Assembly (NCBI RefSeq): GCF_013459645.1
Contig: NZ_CP054861.1
Coordinates: 3,088,001 to 3,152,000 of the forward strand
Direction: 5' to 3'
Source of the DNA: Martelella sp. NC20
GTDB taxonomy: Bacteria > Pseudomonadota > Alphaproteobacteria > Rhizobiales > Rhizobiaceae
Length of the DNA stretch: 64,000 nt
Shown: positions 17,615 through 26,838 of the stretch, piece by piece
Layout of the letters: every line of letters starts with the position of its first letter
Numbering within the stretch: position 1 is the first letter of the stretch
Position numbers and translations under genes: made by a program
The notes under the pieces: generated by a model
Told to the model about the DNA's origin: nothing
Database searches by the model: none
The model's input: only the letters and a program-made list of their open reading frames with translations

Positions 17615-18127
17615 TCAGCGCCGCGCGAAGGCGGTCTGCAGCAGGTCGATCTGGGCGATCACCTGGTTCTCTGAAATTTCCGGGGCCTCAGCCGCCGCGG
17701 TTTTCATCAGGCTGTCGTCGAGTTTGCGGATGCGCGCCTCGAGCCGGTCGGTATGGGCCGCGAGGTCGCGGAAGCCCGGCGGAAGTTCGTTCCACCCGTG
17801 CGGGATGCGGTCATCGCCATCGCCGAGCCGGAGTTTGCGGCGCTCCTGCACCACCTGATCCAGCGTCATTTCGCCGGTATTGAGCGAGCGCTGGAGCAGC
17901 AGCCAGGAGGCAAGCTGCATCAGCCGTGTGGTGAGCCGGATCGATTCCGTGGAGTAGAGTGCGGAGCCCAGCGGACCGAGGAGCTTCGAGGCGGCGCGGC
18001 CGGGGCCATCGAGATAGGCGGCCGTCGTCTCGACAAGCGTCATGCCCTCGGCGTAGAGCGCGTAGAATTGCGGAGAGCTTGCGGCCCTGCCGGCAAAATT
18101 TATGGGTTTCGCCCCGGTACTGGTCAT
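17615..18127 (-). CDS. RcdA-type regulator (DUF1465)
   Basis: DUF1465 includes RcdA, the adaptor that helps ClpXP degrade the cell-cycle regulator CtrA in Caulobacter and rhizobia. The 170-residue product starts at ATG 18127 (MTSTGAKPINFAGRAASS) and has the family helices FYALYAEGMTLVETTAAYLDG, TESIRLTTRLMQLASWLLLQ and the strand-turn GEMTLDQVVQERRKLRL. The C-terminal part is polar with a final helix. There is no membrane segment. The CtrA role is inferred from the family. Confidence 0.8.
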   Translation of the reverse strand: MTSTGAKPINFAGRAASSPQFYALYAEGMTLVETTAAYLDGPGRAASKLLGPLGSALYSTESIRLTTRLMQLASWLLLQRSLNTGEMTLDQVVQERRKLRLGDGDDRIPHGWNELPPGFRDLAAHTDRLEARIRKLDDSLMKTAAAEAPEISENQVIAQIDLLQTAFARR

Positions 18128-18253
18128 CAACTTACTCTGGCTACGCTGCCTGCTCACGTGAACAGGACTTGGACAAAACAAATATACCCGTAGCGCAAAA
18201 CCGCAAGACGTTTCTTAATGAAAGGTTAATACCCACCGCCAATCTGTAATGGG

Positions 18254-18283
18254 CGCAAAAAAAGAGCCGCGGATGGCGGCTCT
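18254..18283 (-). terminator. Minus-strand terminator downstream of DUF1192
   Basis: On the minus strand AGAGCCGCC, a short loop and GCGGCTCT form a hairpin followed by seven T. It most simply ends the MFS-DUF1192 transcript, 110 bases beyond the DUF1192 stop, though the sequence between could also be a small RNA. Confidence 0.75.
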
Positions 18284-18393
18284 GAAGTCAGAGGGTGATG
18301 ATCGGAATTAAGACAGAGGTTCCGATACCGCATAGCGGATGAGCCAATAACATCGCGGAAAGGTTAATATTGCGTTTACGCACCTGGCATGCG

Positions 18394-18582
18394 TTATTTT
18401 CTGAAGAAACTTTCGGCCGCCTTGCGGTCGCTGCCCTTGCGTCGGATCGCCGCCTCGATGCGTTCGATCTCGCCGCGAAGCTCCTCCGCGAAGCCTTTCA
18501 GCGCCTCGACGGAATGCGGCTCAAGGTCGGAACCGATCGCATAATTGCTCTTCTTCGGCGCGCGATCATCCTCGTTCCACAT
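18394..18582 (-). CDS. DUF1192 family small protein
   Basis: The 62-residue acidic/basic protein starts MWNEDDRAPKKSNYAIGSDL and continues with a helix (HSVEALKGFAEELRGEIERI) and a basic end (RRKGSDRKAAESFFRK), the complete layout of DUF1192. The function is unknown. Its start overlaps the 3' end of the MFS gene by 17 bases, implying translational coupling in one operon. Confidence 0.85.
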   Translation of the reverse strand: MWNEDDRAPKKSNYAIGSDLEPHSVEALKGFAEELRGEIERIEAAIRRKGSDRKAAESFFRK

Positions 18583-19873
18583 TTTCGTCCTCCCCTGCTC
18601 GCACGGCGCTTTCGTCATCCGTGCCGTCTTCGCCATATTCCCGGGTGGGTGTTCTGAACGCAACCCCTTCGCGGGTCGAGACCGGCGTTCCCGCATCCGG
18701 CATCGCCATGAAGGCCTCGCGTTCGGCCATCGGCACGGGCGCGCGAAGGCGCGCGCGCAGCAGCGCGTAGGCGAGGATCAGCAGATGGGCGAGGGCGGTG
18801 ATGATGAACAGCGCATAGGGGCCGAAGGCGGACATCACCGGGCCGCCGACCGTGGGGCCGATAATGGTGCCGATGCCGAACAGGAACAACAGGCCGCTAG
18901 AAATCTTCACATAGTCTTCCGGCCTTGCGAAGTCATTGGCATGCGATGCGGTGACCGGGTAGAGCACGTTTGCCGTCGCGCCGTAGATCACGACGAGGCC
19001 GATCAGAACCTCGGCGCCGGGCTCGAACAGGAAGATCATCAGCGCGGCGAGCGCCGCTGTGCCGGAAAGCGCCGCGATCACATAGCGCCTGTCGGTCATG
19101 TCCGAGATCTTGCCGAAAGGAACCTGCGCCACCGCGCCGGCGAGAATGGCGCTGGTCACGAGAAACGCGATCTGGCTATCCGGCAGACCGGCGCGGGTTG
19201 CAAACACGGCCACAAGCGTGCCGAACGCGCCGTTGGCGATGCCGGTCAGGAGTACGCCGATACAGGCGACCGGCGAATTGCGGTAGAGCAGCTTGAGGTC
19301 GATCCTCACCGCCTGAAGGGGGCGTGGCGAAGCCGCGTTCGACATCGTCGTCGGCAACATTGCAACGCAGTAGAATATGCCGGCCACCATGAACAGGATC
19401 GGCGTGTTGGTGTTGCCGAAACCGACCACGAGCTGGCCGCCAACCACGCCGAGCAGGGTGATGCCGGTATAGAAGGTGAAAACCACGCCGCGGCTGGAAT
19501 TGTCGACCCGCTCGTTGAGCCAGCTCTCGATGATCATCTGGGTTCCGGCCATGGCAAAGCCGGTCGCGGCGCGCAGCGCGATCCAGGCATATTCATCGAC
19601 GAAGATGCCGGTCGTCAGCGCCACCATGCAGATGATCGCGATAAAGCCTGAAAACGCCCGCACATGGCCGATGCGCATGATCAGCCTGGGGGCTAAAAGA
19701 CAGCCGAGCACGAAACCGCTCGCCCAGGACGTGCCGATAAAGCCAAGCGCGGTATCGCTGTAGCCTTCCGCCGCGCCGCGCAGTGGCAGAAGAAGACCGT
19801 GCAGACCATTGCCCAGGAATAGAAACAATGTGCCGAGCAGGAGCGCGAAAACGGGGAAGATACTGCGTTTCAT
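18566..19873 (-). CDS. MFS transporter
   Basis: The 435-residue product starts MKRSIFPVFALLLGTLFLFL at ATG 19873 with AGGCGAA upstream. Twelve hydrophobic segments are visible in two halves, with the MFS loop motif LIMRIGHVRAFSGF after helix 2 and a second-half counterpart FGKISDMTDRRYV. The region resembles the YcaD-type MFS branch (GFAMAGTQMIIESWLNERV after helix 5). The substrate is unknown. The C-terminal 45 residues are a polar tail (PTREYGEDGTDDES) overlapping the DUF1192 start. Confidence 0.88.
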   Translation of the reverse strand: MKRSIFPVFALLLGTLFLFLGNGLHGLLLPLRGAAEGYSDTALGFIGTSWASGFVLGCLLAPRLIMRIGHVRAFSGFIAIICMVALTTGIFVDEYAWIALRAATGFAMAGTQMIIESWLNERVDNSSRGVVFTFYTGITLLGVVGGQLVVGFGNTNTPILFMVAGIFYCVAMLPTTMSNAASPRPLQAVRIDLKLLYRNSPVACIGVLLTGIANGAFGTLVAVFATRAGLPDSQIAFLVTSAILAGAVAQVPFGKISDMTDRRYVIAALSGTAALAALMIFLFEPGAEVLIGLVVIYGATANVLYPVTASHANDFARPEDYVKISSGLLFLFGIGTIIGPTVGGPVMSAFGPYALFIITALAHLLILAYALLRARLRAPVPMAEREAFMAMPDAGTPVSTREGVAFRTPTREYGEDGTDDESAVRAGEDENVERG

Positions 19874-20247
19874 AAATTCGCCTGGATGGGTAGAGACCGT
19901 TTCAGGTCTTGGGCGCCCCCGCATATCGAAATGCGAAAACGCCCGGATTTGCTTTATGACATGACATCCGGACAAGGCCGGTTTCCCGGCCTCACTCGGA
20001 TCGCCCCGATCACCGAACGCGGCTTGGGTCCACGCCGGCGATCTTCTGTTTTGAAACTCCCGAAGAAGGCGGGACAGGGTCAGGCGGTCGACCTTGGGGG
20101 CAACGCGGCATAACCACACATGTTCCGTGATATTCTACCACCTGCTTCGCAAAATGCACTGGTGAATTCAACCTGCGAAGGGTGACGCGGCGGCCGTGCC
20201 ATTGTAAGAGGGGACAAAGCCGTCGGACCTGGCGGTCAGGGAAAAGC
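19874..20247. other. Intergenic region between divergent MFS and small membrane protein genes
   Basis: This 374-base gap between divergent genes should carry both promoters. I see no conserved gene; short open frames here lack ribosome sites and protein-like composition. No tRNA or clear hairpin terminator was recognised. Confidence 0.4.
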
Positions 20248-20406
20248 ATGGCCAAGCTGATATCGCTGCTTCTGATCGCCGCCATGGCGGTTCAAATCAT
20301 CAAGCCGCTCGGGCTTCCGGGTCTGAAGAAGCGCATGGATTTCTGGAAAATCGCTGTCTTCGCGCTGGCGATGACCGCGCTGGTGGTGGCGATCCGGCCT
20401 TCCTGA
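20248..20406 (+). CDS. Conserved small membrane protein (52 aa)
   Basis: ATG 20248 is preceded by AGGGAAAAGC. The product has two hydrophobic segments, LISLLLIAAMAVQIIKPLG and WKIAVFALAMTALVVAIRP, separated by a basic turn (GLKKRMD). Proteins of this kind occur in rhizobia without an assigned role. It stands alone, divergent from the MFS gene and followed by the repeat-rich spacer before aapP. Confidence 0.65.
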   Translation: MAKLISLLLIAAMAVQIIKPLGLPGLKKRMDFWKIAVFALAMTALVVAIRPS

Positions 20407-20438
20407 GGAAGAGGCGCCGTGGCTGCTGCCGGGCCAGC

Positions 20439-20463
20439 AAAAAAAGCGGGCCTCAGGGTCCGC
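20439..20463 (-). terminator. Distal aapP-side terminator (minus strand, with T tract)
   Basis: On the minus strand GCGGACC (complement of 20457-20463), loop CTGA, GGCCCGC (complement of 20446-20452) is followed by seven T (complement of 20439-20445). Degenerate copies of the same hairpin, without T tracts, lie near 20671-20687 and 20888-20905. Confidence 0.75.
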
Positions 20464-20640
20464 CTCAGGCTGCTGACGAAGGCCCTGACAGATATTTCCG
20501 TCATGCCGGGCTCGACCCGGCATCCAGGGCCAAATTCCGAGGGCTATCAACGGTAACCCCTTTTCCACGTATGGCGTCCGTAACCCTGGCCCCCCGGTCA
20601 AGTCCGGGGTGACGGCAGGGGGTAGCAAACTCAAGGTGTC
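20461..20640 (-). repeat. Inverted, partly degraded copy of the TIR element (copy A)
   Basis: The left end CGCCTCAGGCTGCTGACGAA matches the ends of the 208-bp elements. Inside are the palindromes GTCATGCCGGGCTCGACCCG.. (20500-20526) and CCCCGGTCAAGTCCGGGG (20592-20609), in the opposite orientation to copy B. The second end is not recognisable. It occupies the spacer next to the terminator of the aap operon. Confidence 0.65.
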
Positions 20641-20681
20641 TGCAATATGGTTTTTCGGCAGTCCGAACGGGCCGCAAGGTC

Positions 20682-20889
20682 CGCCTCAGTTTGTTGACAA
20701 ACCCCGCAAGCGATCACGGAATCATCTTCCTCTTCACCGACATTCCGGCCTTGAGCCGGAATCCAGTAGGCGTAAGTCCTTGCGCGCAAGGACTCTTTAT
20801 AGAGATTCACCAAAAAATGGCCCTGGATGCCGGGTCGAGCCCGGCATGACGGAGGAGTTTGGTGAGGGCTTTGTCAACAAGCTGAGGCG
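20682..20889 (+). repeat. 208-bp TIR element, copy B (downstream of aapP)
   Basis: The ends are inverted repeats of 20 bases, CGCCTCAGTTTGTTGACAAA and the complement of TTTGTCAACAAGCTGAGGCG (19 of 20 match). Inside are a CCGG palindrome (20741-20762), a perfect 18-base palindrome GTCCTTGCGCGCAAGGAC (20776-20793) and a GCCGGG palindrome (20826-20851). It aligns along its whole length with the 207-bp copy at 41994. It is too short to encode a transposase, so it is MITE-like. Confidence 0.8.
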
Positions 20890-20931
20890 GGCCCGCAAGG
20901 TCCGCTTTCGCTATTGGTCGTCCGTCCAGGC

Positions 20932-21714
20932 CTAATGCAGGATCTGGCTGAGGAACAGCTTGGTGCGCTCGTGCTGGGGGTTGTCGAAGAACTCGGCGGG
21001 GGAGTTCTGTTCGACGATCTGGCCCTGGTCCATGAAGATCACGCGGTTGGCGACCTGACGGGCGAAGCCCATTTCGTGGGTCACGCACAGCATCGTCATG
21101 CCCTCCTCGGCAAGGCCGACCATGGTGTCGAGCACTTCCTTGATCATTTCCGGATCGAGCGCCGATGTCGGCTCGTCGAACAGCATGATCTTCGGGCTCA
21201 TGCACAGCGAACGCGCAATCGCCACGCGCTGCTGCTGACCGCCGGAAAGCTGGCCGGGATATTTGTCCGCCTGCTCGGGAATCTTCACCCGCTCCAGGTA
21301 ATGCATCGCGATTTCCTCGGCCTGTTTCTTCGGCATCTTGCGCACCCAGATCGGCGCCAGCGTGCAGTTCTCCAGGATCGTCAGATGCGGGAACAGGTTG
21401 AAGTGCTGGAACACCATGCCGACCTCGCGGCGGATTTCATCGATCTTCTTCAGGTCGTCGGTCAGTTCGATGTCGTCGACGATGATCGTGCCCTTCTGGT
21501 GTTCCTCCAGCCGGTTGATACAGCGGATCATCGTCGATTTGCCCGAACCGGACGGCCCGGCGATGACGATGCGTTCGCCGCGCATCACCTTCAGGTTGAT
21601 GTCGCGCAGGACGTGAAAGTCGCCATACCACTTGTTGACATTGATCATGTCGACCGCGACCTCGGTATCCGAGACGGTCATATGGGAGGTGTCTACAGTC
21701 TCTACATTGGTCAT
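20932..21714 (-). CDS. aapP: General L-amino-acid ABC importer, ATP-binding subunit
   Basis: This is the cytoplasmic ATPase of the Aap system, which imports a broad range of L-amino acids in rhizobia. The 260-residue product has Walker [11 protein letters not shown]-loop [10 protein letters not shown], signature LSGGQQQR, Walker [13 protein letters not shown] and the switch His in [10 protein letters not shown]. It is the last gene of aapJQMP, 18 bases after aapM. Downstream the terminator hairpin is interrupted by repeat elements. Confidence 0.96.
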   Translation of the reverse strand: MTNVETVDTSHMTVSDTEVAVDMINVNKWYGDFHVLRDINLKVMRGERIVIAGPSGSGKSTMIRCINRLEEHQKGTIIVDDIELTDDLKKIDEIRREVGMVFQHFNLFPHLTILENCTLAPIWVRKMPKKQAEEIAMHYLERVKIPEQADKYPGQLSGGQQQRVAIARSLCMSPKIMLFDEPTSALDPEMIKEVLDTMVGLAEEGMTMLCVTHEMGFARQVANRVIFMDQGQIVEQNSPAEFFDNPQHERTKLFLSQILH

Positions 21715-21732
21715 TTCAGTGCCCTCAAAAAG

Positions 21733-22887
21733 CTAACTTCTGTGTCCGGTGTCCAGGTGGCGTTCCATGAAGCTGGAATAGCGCGACATGCCGAAGCAGA
21801 AGACCCAGAAAACGAGACCGGCAAACAACAGGCCGGTGATCGGGGTGACGGGCGAGGCCCAGGTGGAGTCGGTGAAGTTGAACTTGATGATGCCGAGCAG
21901 GTCGAACATGCCGATGATCGAGACCAGTGAGGTGTCCTTGAAGATCGAGATGAACTGGTTGACGATCGCCGGGATCACCAGCTTGATCGCCTGCGGCAGG
22001 ATGATCAGCCGCATCGTCTGCCAGTAGCCAAGGCCAAGCGATGCCGCGCCCTCGAACTGTCCCTTCGGCATCGCCTGCAGGCCGCCGCGGATCACCTCGG
22101 CCATATAGGCGGAGATGAACAGCGACACGCCGACGATCGCGCGCAGGAACTTGTTGATGGTCATGCCCTCGGGCAGGAACAGCGGCAGCATCACGCTCGC
22201 CATGAACAGGATCGTGATCAGCGGCACGCCGCGCACCACTTCGATGAACATGATGGAGAGCGTGCGCACCACCGGCAGTTTCGAGCGCCGCCCGAGCGCC
22301 AGCATGATGCCGAACGGCAGCGATACCGCGATCGCGAAGTAGGACAGGATCAGCGTCACCATCAACCCGCCCCAGGCCGAGGTGTCGACGACCGGAAGGC
22401 CGAAAACGCCGCCATACAGAATGAAGAAGGAGATGAACGGCAGCGCCAGGAACAGCAGAAAGGCGTTCCAGCCCTTGTGCGGCGCCCTGGGCATCAGCAT
22501 CGGGATCAGCAGGATGGTGAACACCGCGCCGACGAGGATCGGACGCCAGAGTTCCGCGTCCGGATACCGGCCGAAGATGATCTGATCCATCTTGTTGCCG
22601 ATGAAGGCCCAGCACGCGCCGCTCCAGCCATCCGGCCGGATGCCGCCCTGCGCCACCGTTGCGCAGGTCGCGCGGTCCGTCCCGGTCCAGGCGGCGTTGA
22701 TAAACAGCCAATCGACGATCGGCGGTATCGCCCAGACCAGAAAGATGATGCCGATGATGGAGAGGATCGCATCCTTGGGCGTGGCGAACAGATTGGCTCT
22801 GACCCACTGGATTGCCGTGCCTTCCTTCTTCGGCGCAGGCCGCTGCGCCTGCATTTCCTTTCGGACATAAGCCAGGTCTTGCGCCAT
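21733..22887 (-). CDS. aapM: General L-amino-acid ABC importer, permease subunit
   Basis: The 384-residue inner-membrane permease begins at ATG 22887 ([15 protein letters not shown]). It has an extra N-terminal helix with a periplasmic loop rich in Cys and Trp ([12 protein letters not shown]), then the core five-helix permease domain with the EAA-type loop [20 protein letters not shown] that docks onto AapP. AapQ ends one base upstream, so the two are coupled. The core regions [19 protein letters not shown] are diagnostic of the polar amino-acid family. Confidence 0.95.
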   Translation of the reverse strand: MAQDLAYVRKEMQAQRPAPKKEGTAIQWVRANLFATPKDAILSIIGIIFLVWAIPPIVDWLFINAAWTGTDRATCATVAQGGIRPDGWSGACWAFIGNKMDQIIFGRYPDAELWRPILVGAVFTILLIPMLMPRAPHKGWNAFLLFLALPFISFFILYGGVFGLPVVDTSAWGGLMVTLILSYFAIAVSLPFGIMLALGRRSKLPVVRTLSIMFIEVVRGVPLITILFMASVMLPLFLPEGMTINKFLRAIVGVSLFISAYMAEVIRGGLQAMPKGQFEGAASLGLGYWQTMRLIILPQAIKLVIPAIVNQFISIFKDTSLVSIIGMFDLLGIIKFNFTDSTWASPVTPITGLLFAGLVFWVFCFGMSRYSSFMERHLDTGHRS

Positions 22888-22888
22888 C

Positions 22889-24082
22889 TTATCTCTCCAC
22901 CAGGGCCATCTTGGCATTGAACCAGTTCATGAAGATCGATGTCAGGATTGAAAGGGTGAGGTAGATGATCATCCAGATCGTCACCACCTCGACGGCCTGA
23001 CCGGTCTGGTTGAGCACCGTCTTGCCGACGGCGACGATATCGGCGTAGCCGATCGCGACGGCGAGCGAGGAGTTCTTGGTGAGGCTCAGATATTCGCTGG
23101 TCATCGGCGGAATGATGATCCGCATCGCCTGGGGTACGACGACGAGCCGGGTGACCTTGCGCGGATGCAGGCCGAGCGCCGCCGCGGCCTCTGTCTGGCC
23201 CTTGGCAACGCCCAGAATGCCGCCGCGGATGATCTCTGCCATGAAGGCGGCGGTATAGAGCGAAAGCGCCAGGTAGAGCGACATGAATTCCGGACCGATC
23301 ACGGCGCCGCCGGCCAGGTTGAAACGGCCCTTGACCGGAATGTCGAACGTTACCGGCATGCCGGCTGCGAAATAGCCGAGGAGCGGTAGCAGGATCAGGA
23401 TCGCGAGGCTGGTTCTGATCACCGGAAACTGCTGCCCGGTCGCCATCTGCCGACGCCGGGCCCAGAGCGCAAGGGTGACAACCGCGACGATCGCGACCAC
23501 AAACGCGGCCGTCATCAGCCACGAACCCGGCCCGAAGATCGGGGTGGGAAAGGCCAGTCCGCGATTGTTGAGGTAGATGTCGAGGGGAAAGGAAAGCGAG
23601 TCGCGCGCCGAAGGCAGCAGCGACAGGACGCCGGTATAGAAGAAGAAGATGACCAGCAGCGGCGGAATGTTGCGGAAGATCTCGACATAGATCTGGCTGA
23701 GCCTGGCAATCAGCCAGTTCGAGGAAAGCTGTCCGACCCCGACGAGAAAGCCGACGATGGTTGCGGTGATGATGCCCGCGACCGAGACGATGACCGTGTT
23801 GATGATGCCGACAACCAGGGCGCGGCCATAGGTCATGTCGTTATTGTAGGCGATCGGGGTCTGCGCGATGTCGAAGCCGGCGCGACTGTCGAGAAAGCCG
23901 AAGCCGGAGGCGATGCCGGCGTTCTGAAGGTTCGTGATGGTGTTGTCTGTGACCCACCAGACAAATGCCACGACCAGGATAACCGTCACCAGCTGGTAGA
24001 CGAAACCTCTGACAGCGGGATTGTATAGAAGCGCGGCAACCCGCGACTCCCCAAAGGAAGCGTTGCTTGTCGTATCAGCCAT
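22889..24082 (-). CDS. aapQ: General L-amino-acid ABC importer, permease subunit
   Basis: The 397-residue permease partner of AapM begins at ATG 24082 ([20 protein letters not shown]). It has the large periplasmic loop of AapQ ([18 protein letters not shown] type) and the C-terminal permease domain with [20 protein letters not shown] and the EAA loop [21 protein letters not shown]. It follows aapJ after 109 bases that hold a strong hairpin, and its stop lies one base before aapM. Confidence 0.95.
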   Translation of the reverse strand: MADTTSNASFGESRVAALLYNPAVRGFVYQLVTVILVVAFVWWVTDNTITNLQNAGIASGFGFLDSRAGFDIAQTPIAYNNDMTYGRALVVGIINTVIVSVAGIITATIVGFLVGVGQLSSNWLIARLSQIYVEIFRNIPPLLVIFFFYTGVLSLLPSARDSLSFPLDIYLNNRGLAFPTPIFGPGSWLMTAAFVVAIVAVVTLALWARRRQMATGQQFPVIRTSLAILILLPLLGYFAAGMPVTFDIPVKGRFNLAGGAVIGPEFMSLYLALSLYTAAFMAEIIRGGILGVAKGQTEAAAALGLHPRKVTRLVVVPQAMRIIIPPMTSEYLSLTKNSSLAVAIGYADIVAVGKTVLNQTGQAVEVVTIWMIIYLTLSILTSIFMNWFNAKMALVER

Positions 24083-24134
24083 GTGTTCCCCGGTTACCGG
24101 AAGTTGTTGCCCGAAAGGGTTCTTGTTTTGCTGG

Positions 24135-24162
24135 GCGCATGGCGGCACTCCGCCATGCGCCA
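24135..24162 (-). promoter_or_regulatory. Intercistronic stem-loop between aapJ and aapQ
   Basis: A perfect 12-bp stem (GGCGCATGGCGG, loop CACT, CCGCCATGCGCC) lies just after aapJ. There is no T tract on the minus strand. Such hairpins commonly protect the mRNA of the binding-protein gene from 3' decay or attenuate transcription, giving more binding protein than permease; that role is inferred. Confidence 0.65.
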
Positions 24163-24191
24163 ACTTGAATTATATCAACAACCAGTCCGGC

Positions 24192-25220
24192 TTAGCGGAT
24201 CGGCGGGCCGTATTGCAGGCCGCCATCGGTCCACAGCGCGTTCAGGCCGCGGTCGATCTTCAGAGGGCTGCCCGCGCCGACATCCTTGTCGAAGATTTCG
24301 CCGTAATTGCCGACGAGCTTGATGACATTGTAGGCCCACTTTTCGTCGAGGCCGAGATCGGCGCCGAGCTTGCTGTCGGTCTCGGTGCCGAGCAGGCGCT
24401 TGATCCCCGGATTGTCGGAGGTCTCGGCCATTTCGTCGACATTTTCCGAGGTGATCCCGAATTCTTCGGCGTTCAGCATCGCGTAGTGAACCCACGAAAC
24501 GATATCGCCCCACTGGTCGTCGCCCTGGCGAACGGCCGGCCCAAGCGGCTCCTTCGAGATGATCTCGGGCAGGATCACGTAGTTGTCCGGATCGGTCAGC
24601 GTCAGACGGATCGCATAAAGGCCGGACTGGTCAGTGGTATAAACGTCGCAACGGCCCTGATTGAAGGCGTTGTTGACGTCTTCGAGCTGTTCGTAGACGA
24701 CCGGATTGTAGTCCATGCCGTTGGCCGAGAAGTAATCGGCAAGGTTCAGTTCGGTGGTGGTGCCGGACTGAACGCAGACGGCAGCGCCGGAGAGTTCCTT
24801 GGCCGACGAGACGCCGAGATCCTTCGGCACCATGAAGCCCTGGCCGTCATAATAGTTGACGGTGCGGAAATCGAGGCCGAGCGAGGTGTCGCGCGACAGC
24901 GTCCAGGTGGTGTTGCGGCTCAGCACGTCGACTTCGCCGGACTGCAGCGCCGGGAAACGGTCGGTTGCCGTCAGGGCAACGAAATTCACCTTGTCGGGAT
25001 CGCCGAAGATCGCGGCGGAGATCGCGCGGCAATAATCGACGTCCAGACCGGACCAGTTACCCTCATTGTCGGGCGCGGAAAAGCCCTGCAGGCCCGTGCT
25101 GACGCCGCAAGTCAAAGTTCCCTTTGATTTGACGTCCTCAAGTGTCGTGGCCGTAGCGCCCTGGGCGCCAAGACCCAAGACTACTGCGCCGATCGCGGCT
25201 GACAGAATCGTCTTTTTCAT
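24192..25220 (-). CDS. aapJ: General L-amino-acid ABC importer, periplasmic binding protein
   Basis: The 342-residue product has a signal peptide (MKKTILSAAIGAVVLGLGAQGATA), then a class 3 solute-binding fold: VKSKGTLTCGVSTGLQGFSA, NWSGLDVDYCRAISAAIFGD, LTATDRFPALQSGEVDVLSR and the late NYGEIFDKDVG. It captures amino acids for AapQM. It is the first gene of the operon, so the promoter should lie in 25221-25573, divergent from metC. Confidence 0.96.
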   Translation of the reverse strand: MKKTILSAAIGAVVLGLGAQGATATTLEDVKSKGTLTCGVSTGLQGFSAPDNEGNWSGLDVDYCRAISAAIFGDPDKVNFVALTATDRFPALQSGEVDVLSRNTTWTLSRDTSLGLDFRTVNYYDGQGFMVPKDLGVSSAKELSGAAVCVQSGTTTELNLADYFSANGMDYNPVVYEQLEDVNNAFNQGRCDVYTTDQSGLYAIRLTLTDPDNYVILPEIISKEPLGPAVRQGDDQWGDIVSWVHYAMLNAEEFGITSENVDEMAETSDNPGIKRLLGTETDSKLGADLGLDEKWAYNVIKLVGNYGEIFDKDVGAGSPLKIDRGLNALWTDGGLQYGPPIR

Positions 25221-25573
25221 TTTCCCAACCTTTGTTTATCGTTGAAATCTCAAGTTGCCGCCGCGCCCAGTTCAGCTTCAGGCCGGCAACGACAACTGCC
25301 CGCTACCCCTCGGGGCGAGCAGGCTTATCACAGTCGTTATTTTCCGGATGGTCAATACTCGGGTGTCAAAAATGGTCGGTTTTCATGGCAAACGTCCACT
25401 TTAGTCTAATAAATGGGCAGAGAGACAAAATCTGTGCGCGACGTTGCTGTCAAACAGGGCAGGCGGTTAAGTTGTTTACCTGAACCTATCAAGGACGGAT
25501 GGCCGGACCATTTGCGCTTGACCGGCCTTGCGCAAAATTTCAAAACATGGGGCAGTTTCTTATAACCGTGCGA
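25221..25573. other. Divergent promoter region between aapJ and metC
   Basis: The 353-base gap separates the divergent aapJ and metC starts. It is AT-richer around 25330-25440 (for example TTTAGTCTAATAAATGG), as expected for promoters, but I could not assign a single -35/-10 pair with confidence. No RNA gene or riboswitch was recognised. Confidence 0.4.
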
Positions 25574-26770
25574 ATGGATGCCATGGCCAGAATACCCGAA
25601 GCCGCCTCCGACATGGGCGATAATACCAAGCTTGCCCATTGCGGGCATGATCCGCAATCCTATTACGGCTTCGTCAATCCGCCGGTGGTGCATGCCTCGA
25701 CGGTGCTGTTTCCCAATGCAAAAACGACCGTCGAAGGCGGCCAGAAATACACCTATGGCACCCATGGCACGCCGACCACCGATGCCGCCAACGCCGCCTT
25801 CACCATGCTGGAAAACGCCGCCGGTACGCTGCTTTATCCCTCGGGGCTTGCCTCGATCACCATGCCGTGGCTGGCCTTCCTGAAGCCCGGCGATCATGTG
25901 CTGATCGTCGATTCGGTCTATGATCCGGCCCGCCGCTTCGCCGACAATGTGTTGAGAGGGTTGGGGGTCGAGGTCGAGTATTACGATCCGGCGCTCGGAG
26001 CCGATATCGAGGGCAGGTTCAGGTCCAACACCAGGCTTTTGCATACCGAATCCCCCGGATCGAACACGTTCGAGATCCAGGATATCCGGCTGCTGTCCGA
26101 TATCGCCCACGCCCGTGACGCGATCGTTTCGATGGACAATACCTGGGCGACGCCGCTCTATTTCAAGCCGCTCGATTTCGGCGCCGACCTGTCGCTCAGC
26201 GCGGCGACCAAATATCCGTCCGGCCATTCCGACATTCTGATGGGCACGGCTTCGGCCAATGAGCGCTGCTTCCCGCAGCTTCTCCAGCATTATACCTGGA
26301 CAGGCATGTGCGCGGCCCCGGACGACAGCTACCAGATCCTGCGGGGGCTGAGAACGATGGGCGTGCGTCTCGCGCATCATCAGAAAAGCGCGCTCGAAGT
26401 GGCGGCGTGGCTGGAAGACCAGCCGGGCGTGTCGCGGGTGCTGCATCCCGGCCTGCCGTCATTCCCCGGCCATGATCTGTGGAAGCGCGATTTCAAGGGC
26501 GCGACAGGTCTGTTCTCGGTGGTGCTCGCGGCCGAGGAGGGCGCTTTCCGCCGCCGCCAGCATGCCTTCCTCGACGCGCTGGACCTGTTCGGCATCGGCT
26601 ATTCCTGGGGCGGATATGAATCGCTTGCGGTGCCGGTAAACCTGTCCAACCGCACAATAAGCACCGCCCCTGAGGACGGCCCGCTGATCCGCCTCCAGAT
26701 CGGCCTTGAGGACGTCGGGGACCTGATGGCCGACCTCGAAAAGGGGCTGGCGGCCGCGCGGGCCGCGTAA
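25574..26770 (+). CDS. metC: Cystathionine beta-lyase (PLP enzyme)
   Basis: It splits cystathionine to homocysteine, pyruvate and ammonia in methionine synthesis. The 398-residue product (from ATG 25574) has the Cys/Met-metabolism PLP fold: KLAHCGHDPQ, NPPVVHASTVLF, YPSGLASITMPWLAFLKPGD, HTESPGSNTFEIQD, SMDNTWATPLYFKPLD and the PLP lysine in LSAATKYPSGHSDI. Starts at 25547, 25583 and 25613 are also possible; none has a good ribosome site. It is divergent from aapJ and ends in a bidirectional terminator. Confidence 0.9.
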   Translation: MDAMARIPEAASDMGDNTKLAHCGHDPQSYYGFVNPPVVHASTVLFPNAKTTVEGGQKYTYGTHGTPTTDAANAAFTMLENAAGTLLYPSGLASITMPWLAFLKPGDHVLIVDSVYDPARRFADNVLRGLGVEVEYYDPALGADIEGRFRSNTRLLHTESPGSNTFEIQDIRLLSDIAHARDAIVSMDNTWATPLYFKPLDFGADLSLSAATKYPSGHSDILMGTASANERCFPQLLQHYTWTGMCAAPDDSYQILRGLRTMGVRLAHHQKSALEVAAWLEDQPGVSRVLHPGLPSFPGHDLWKRDFKGATGLFSVVLAAEEGAFRRRQHAFLDALDLFGIGYSWGGYESLAVPVNLSNRTISTAPEDGPLIRLQIGLEDVGDLMADLEKGLAAARAA

Positions 26771-26794
26771 CGGCCCCTGCATTCTCTGAGGGAA

Positions 26795-26838
26795 AAACAA
26801 AGAGCCGGCGATCGGTTGTGATCGCCGGCTCTTTGTTT
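26795..26838. terminator. Bidirectional terminator between metC and SH3 protein gene
   Basis: A perfect 19-bp stem (AAACAAAGAGCCGGCGATC at 26795-26813 with its complement at 26820-26838) has A tracts on the left and T tracts on the right, so it can stop transcription from both convergent genes. Its right end touches the stop codon of the minus-strand gene. Confidence 0.9.

Noticed and set aside
19886..20113. A 75-codon frame in the MFS upstream region
   Set aside because: No ribosome site, no hydrophobic or domain pattern, and a composition typical of non-coding GC-rich DNA.
20407..20931. CRISPR array, because of repeated similar units near aapP
   Set aside because: The units are palindromic, unequal in length and few, with no regular spacers and no cas genes in the window.
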